From NCBI GenBank assembly GCA_041574955.1, contig JBFGNS010000098.1:1-16592 (forward strand): DNA of 16,592 nt, written 5' to 3'. This document shows positions 13,948 to 16,592 of this stretch, one piece after another. Each line of letters opens with the position of its first letter. Position 1 is the first letter of the stretch. The notes below the pieces were generated by a model. The model did not search any database, was not told the origin of the DNA, and saw only the letters and a program-made list of their open reading frames with translations. This DNA comes from CALZJC01 sp041574955 (GTDB taxonomy: Bacteria > Acidobacteriota > Thermoanaerobaculia > Multivoradales > JAHEKO01). Both the position numbers and the translations under genes were made by a program.

Positions 13948-15336
13948 ATGTGCGGCATCTTCGGCATCGAGGGGCACGAAGACGCGGCCAACTTCGCCTA
14001 CCTCGGGCTGTACGCGCTGCAGCACCGGGGCCAGGAGAGCGCCGGCATCGTGTCGTGGAACGGCAGCCAGCTGCTGGCCCACCGCGGCATGGGGCAGGTC
14101 GCCGACATCTTTCGCGCGCGCGTGCTGACGCGGCTCGGCGGCATGCGCTCCATCGGCCACACCCGCTACTCGACCGCCGGCACCTCGGTGCTTGCCAACG
14201 CCCAGCCGATCGTGGTGCAGACCTCGATGGGGCCGCTGGCGCTGGTGCACAACGGCAACCTGGTGAATGCGGTCGAGCTGCGCGAGGAGCTGGAGGCCGA
14301 CGGCTCGATCTTCCAGACCACCAGCGACACCGAGGTGATCCTGCACCTGATGGCGCGCAACCCGCGGCGCGACCCGGTCGAGTCGCTGATGGAGGCGCTG
14401 TCGCGGGTGCGCGGCGCCTACTCGCTGCTGCTGATGAGCGGCGACTGCCTGGTGGCGGCGCGCGACCCCGACGGCTTCCGGCCGCTGGTCCGCGGGCGCT
14501 GCCAGGGCGCCGCCTGCTTCGCCTCGGAGAGCTGCGCCTTCGACCTGATCGAGGCCGAGGCCGAGGCCGAGGTGGAGCCCGGCGAAGTGGTGGTGGCGCG
14601 CAACGGCGCCCTCGACAGCTACCGCCTGCCGCCGGCCGACCGGCCGGCGCGCTGCGCCTTCGAGCAGGTCTACTTCGCGCGGCCCGACAGCGTGATCTAC
14701 GGCCAGCCGGTGTCGGCGGCGCGGCTGGCGCTCGGCGCTCGGCTGGCGCGCGAGGCACCGGCGGCGGCGGACGTGGTGGTGCCGGTACCCGACTCCGGCC
14801 TGTTCGCGGCGCTCGGCTACGCCCGCGAGTCGGGCCTGCCGCTCGAGTTCGGGCTGATCCGCAACCACTACGTCGGCCGCACCTTTATCGAGCCCAAGCA
14901 GTCGATCCGCCACTTCGGGGTCAAGGTCAAGCTCAACCCGGTGCGCGAGCTGATCGCCGGCCGCCGGCTGGTGCTGGTCGACGACTCGATCGTGCGCGGC
15001 ACCACCTCGCCCAAGATCGTCAAGATGCTGCGCGACGTCGGTGCCGCCGAGGTGCACGTCCGGATCTCCTGCCCGCCGACCGCCTGGCCGTGCCACTACG
15101 GCATCGACATGCCGACCCGCGAGGAGCTGATCGCCTCGTCGCGCTCGGTGGAGGAGATCCGCAGCACGATCGACGCCGACTCGCTGGCCTACCTGTCGCT
15201 CGAGGGAATGCTCGACTGCCTGGACGGTGAGCCGGGGGGCTACTGCACCGCCTGCTGGAGCGGCGAATACCGCGTGGAGATCTCGGCGGCCGACCGCCGG
15301 CAGCAGGAGCTGTTCCCGATCCGCACCGAGGAGTGA
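13948..15336 (+). CDS. purF: Amidophosphoribosyltransferase PurF
   Basis: PurF makes 5-phosphoribosylamine from PRPP and glutamine, the first committed step of purine synthesis. It has 462 residues. It starts MCGIFGIEG, so Cys2 becomes the N-terminal nucleophile of the Ntn-type glutaminase after Met removal, with no longer propeptide. Glutaminase landmarks are YALQHRGQESAGI, GHTRYSTAG and LVHNGNLVN. The PRPP loop is VLVDDSIVRGTT (342-353). Four cysteines match the ligands of the [4Fe-4S] class typified by Bacillus: C236 (ARCAFEQVYFARPDS), C382 (WPCHYGID), C433 and C436 (GGYCTACW), so an oxygen-sensitive cluster is likely. The frame is open upstream, but ATG 13948 is fixed by the conserved N terminus. 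purM follows after 16 bp in the same operon. Confidence 0.98.
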   Translation: MCGIFGIEGHEDAANFAYLGLYALQHRGQESAGIVSWNGSQLLAHRGMGQVADIFRARVLTRLGGMRSIGHTRYSTAGTSVLANAQPIVVQTSMGPLALVHNGNLVNAVELREELEADGSIFQTTSDTEVILHLMARNPRRDPVESLMEALSRVRGAYSLLLMSGDCLVAARDPDGFRPLVRGRCQGAACFASESCAFDLIEAEAEAEVEPGEVVVARNGALDSYRLPPADRPARCAFEQVYFARPDSVIYGQPVSAARLALGARLAREAPAAADVVVPVPDSGLFAALGYARESGLPLEFGLIRNHYVGRTFIEPKQSIRHFGVKVKLNPVRELIAGRRLVLVDDSIVRGTTSPKIVKMLRDVGAAEVHVRISCPPTAWPCHYGIDMPTREELIASSRSVEEIRSTIDADSLAYLSLEGMLDCLDGEPGGYCTACWSGEYRVEISAADRRQQELFPIRTEE

Positions 15337-15352
15337 GCGGACCGCCCGGCCG

Positions 15353-16420
15353 ATGAGCTCCTCCGACAGCGCCTACGCCCGCGCCGGCGTCGACATCGAC
15401 GCCCAGGAAGAGGCGCTGCGCCGCATCAAGAAGCTGGTGCGCAAGACGTTCACACCGGGAGTGCTGTCGGACGTCGGCAGCTTCGGCGGTCTGTTCCGCC
15501 CCGACCTCGGCGGGATCGAGGAGCCGGTGCTGGTGGCCTCGGCCGACGGTGTCGGTACCAAGCTGGCGGTAGCCCGGCTGGCCGGCGACTACTCGACCGT
15601 CGGCCGCGACCTGGTGAACCACTGCGTCAACGACATCCTGGTGCAGGGCGCTCGGCCGCTGTTCTTCCTCGACTACGTCGGGGCCGGGGTGCTGGAGCCG
15701 GCGGCGATGGAGCAGCTGGTGCGCGGCGTCGCCGCCGGCTGCCGCGAGAACCGCTGCGCCCTGCTGGGCGGCGAGACCGCCGAGATGCCGGGCTTCTACC
15801 AGCCCGGCGACTACGAGCTGGTCGGGTTCATCGTCGGCCTGGCGGACCGGGCCGCCATCCTCGACGGCAGCCGGGTGCGACCGCGCGACCTGATCGTCGG
15901 GCTGCCGTCCTCCGGGCTCCACACCAACGGCTATTCGCTGGCGCGGCGGGTGCTGCTCGACGAGCTGGGGCTCGAGGTCGGCGACCGCATCCCGGGCGCT
16001 GCCGACCGGCGCACCGTCGGCGAGCAGCTGCTGGCGGTGCACCTGTCGTACCTGCGGCTGCTCGAGCCGCTGCTCGGCCACCCCGGGCTGCACGCGATGG
16101 CGCACGTCACCGGCGGCGGGCTGACCGACAACCTGCCGCGCGTGCTGCCCAAGCGCTCCCACGCCCGCATCCGGGTGGGCAGCTGGGAGATCCCCGAGCT
16201 GTTCCACCTGCTCCAGGAGCACGGCGGGGTGGATCGCGAGGAGATGTTCCGGGTCTTCAACATGGGGATCGGCATGGCGCTGGTGATCGACCCCGAGGCG
16301 GCCCGCGACATCCTCGCGACCCTGCGCCGCGCCGGCGGCAAGGGGCTGCCGATCGGCACGGTGCAGAAGGGCGGCTCCGGGGTCGTGTACGACGTGGAGA
16401 GCGGCGCGGCTGAGGAGTAG
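15353..16420 (+). CDS. purM: Phosphoribosylformylglycinamidine cyclo-ligase (AIR synthetase) PurM
   Basis: PurM closes the imidazole ring, turning FGAM into AIR with ATP in the cytoplasm. It has 355 residues, the usual length. Family motifs run in order: YARAGVDIDAQEEALRRIK, LVASADGVGTKLAVA (ATP/substrate loop), NHCVNDILVQGARPLFFLDY, LLGGETAEMPGFY, GLPSSGLHTNGYSLAR, HVTGGGLTDNLPRVLP and FNMGIGM. The start at ATG 15353 matches the conserved SYxxAGVD opening; the Shine-Dalgarno is weak, so coupling to purF translation is probable. It uses the FGAM made by the divergently encoded PurSL-PurQ pair. It is apparently the last gene of the unit, since the following bases hold only repeats. Confidence 0.98.
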   Translation: MSSSDSAYARAGVDIDAQEEALRRIKKLVRKTFTPGVLSDVGSFGGLFRPDLGGIEEPVLVASADGVGTKLAVARLAGDYSTVGRDLVNHCVNDILVQGARPLFFLDYVGAGVLEPAAMEQLVRGVAAGCRENRCALLGGETAEMPGFYQPGDYELVGFIVGLADRAAILDGSRVRPRDLIVGLPSSGLHTNGYSLARRVLLDELGLEVGDRIPGAADRRTVGEQLLAVHLSYLRLLEPLLGHPGLHAMAHVTGGGLTDNLPRVLPKRSHARIRVGSWEIPELFHLLQEHGGVDREEMFRVFNMGIGMALVIDPEAARDILATLRRAGGKGLPIGTVQKGGSGVVYDVESGAAEE

Positions 16421-16482
16421 GTTGCTGTCGCGGTCCCTGGTGCTGGCGAGCGGGCCGGGAAGCGCATGCCGCGGTTGGTGCT

Positions 16483-16510
16483 GAGGTCCCTCGCTGCGCT
16501 CGGGATGACA
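16483..16510. repeat. Copy of the dispersed 'ATCCCGAGCGCAGCGAGG' repeat
   Basis: The minus strand carries CATCCCGAGCGCAGCGAGG within a 28-base unit that I recognise as a very common dispersed element in many environmental bacterial genomes. Its three frames give the familiar false peptides VIPSAARDLS, CHPERSEGP and SRAQRGTS. It lies 62 bases after the purM stop, outside any gene. Identification is from memory of the motif, not from a search. Confidence 0.65.
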
Positions 16511-16518
16511 TTCGCTTG

Positions 16519-16545
16519 CAGCACGCGGCCGGGCTTCGCGTGCTG
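16519..16545. repeat. 9-bp inverted repeat downstream of purM
   Basis: CAGCACGCG (16519-16527) pairs perfectly with CGCGTGCTG (16537-16545) around GCCGGGCTT. No T-run follows. It could be the purF-purM terminator or part of the repeat element beside it. Confidence 0.4.
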
Positions 16546-16592
16546 AGCACCGTCGTCGCCGGCCGGGCCGGTTGCTGAGCACCGTCGTCGCC
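16541..16592. repeat. Direct repeat with 32-bp period at the window edge
   Basis: TGCTGAGCACCGTCGTCGCC occurs at 16541-16560 and again, identically, at 16573-16592, separated by GGCCGGGCCGGT. The array may continue past the window, so copy number is unknown. No gene overlaps it. Confidence 0.75.

Noticed and set aside
12808..15096. Minus-strand open frame spanning purL, the control region and purF
   Set aside because: It crosses two certain genes in the wrong frame or strand and shows only shadow composition.
15931..16524. Minus-strand frame starting MLQANVIPSAARDLS
   Set aside because: The opening is a translated dispersed repeat and the rest is antisense to purM.
1..16592. tRNA, rRNA, CRISPR or insertion sequence
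   Set aside because: I saw no T-loop/acceptor pattern, no rRNA signature, no regularly spaced array longer than the two-copy repeat at the edge, and no transposase motif. A covariance-model scan would be decisive for small RNAs.

Overview
The window is chromosomal DNA from a very GC-rich, Gram-negative bacterium. Third codon positions are mostly G or C. The Gram-negative call rests on an outer-membrane beta-barrel protein and several exported proteins. The large TolB-like/Omp85 fusion, the PurSL form of PurL and the long PurQ would fit Acidobacteriota or a neighbouring phylum, but that placement is inference. Coding density is very high, most gaps are under 100 bp, and I saw no tRNA, rRNA, IS element, CRISPR or phage gene.

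Layout. A partial dprA (competence/recombination) runs leftward off the left edge. Diverging from it is a rightward run of eight genes: a small secreted TPR protein, a CsgG/LpoB-like secreted protein, a ~1000-residue fusion (zinc-protease-like head, TolB-like propeller, Omp85 barrel), a metallo-beta-lactamase-fold hydrolase, a YycJ/WalJ-type MBL protein, a fatty-acyl-AMP ligase (FAAL), a stand-alone acyl carrier protein, and a DUF374/LpxJ-like acyltransferase. This run ends tail-to-tail with purQ: the two stop codons share the same four bases (CTAG).

The right half is a divergent purine cluster. purL (a PurSL form with two PurS-like units at its N terminus) and purQ overlap and run leftward. 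purF and purM run rightward. They flank a ~265 bp control region. Together the four proteins cover PRPP to phosphoribosylamine (PurF), FGAR to FGAM (PurSL+PurQ) and FGAM to AIR (PurM). Past purM lies a short repeat-rich tail containing a widespread dispersed repeat and a 32-bp-period tandem repeat.

The most interesting candidates are: (i) the FAAL-ACP-LpxJ-like trio as a dedicated acyl-activation and transfer module for an envelope lipid; (ii) the secreted TPR / CsgG-like / protease-propeller-Omp85 group as an outer-membrane system; (iii) a 19-bp motif around TAGAAT found in front of both the ACP gene and purL (18/19 identical), with a related TATAGT box immediately before the GTG of the YycJ gene (possible leaderless transcript); and (iv) a strong Shine-Dalgarno followed by ATC instead of a normal start codon.
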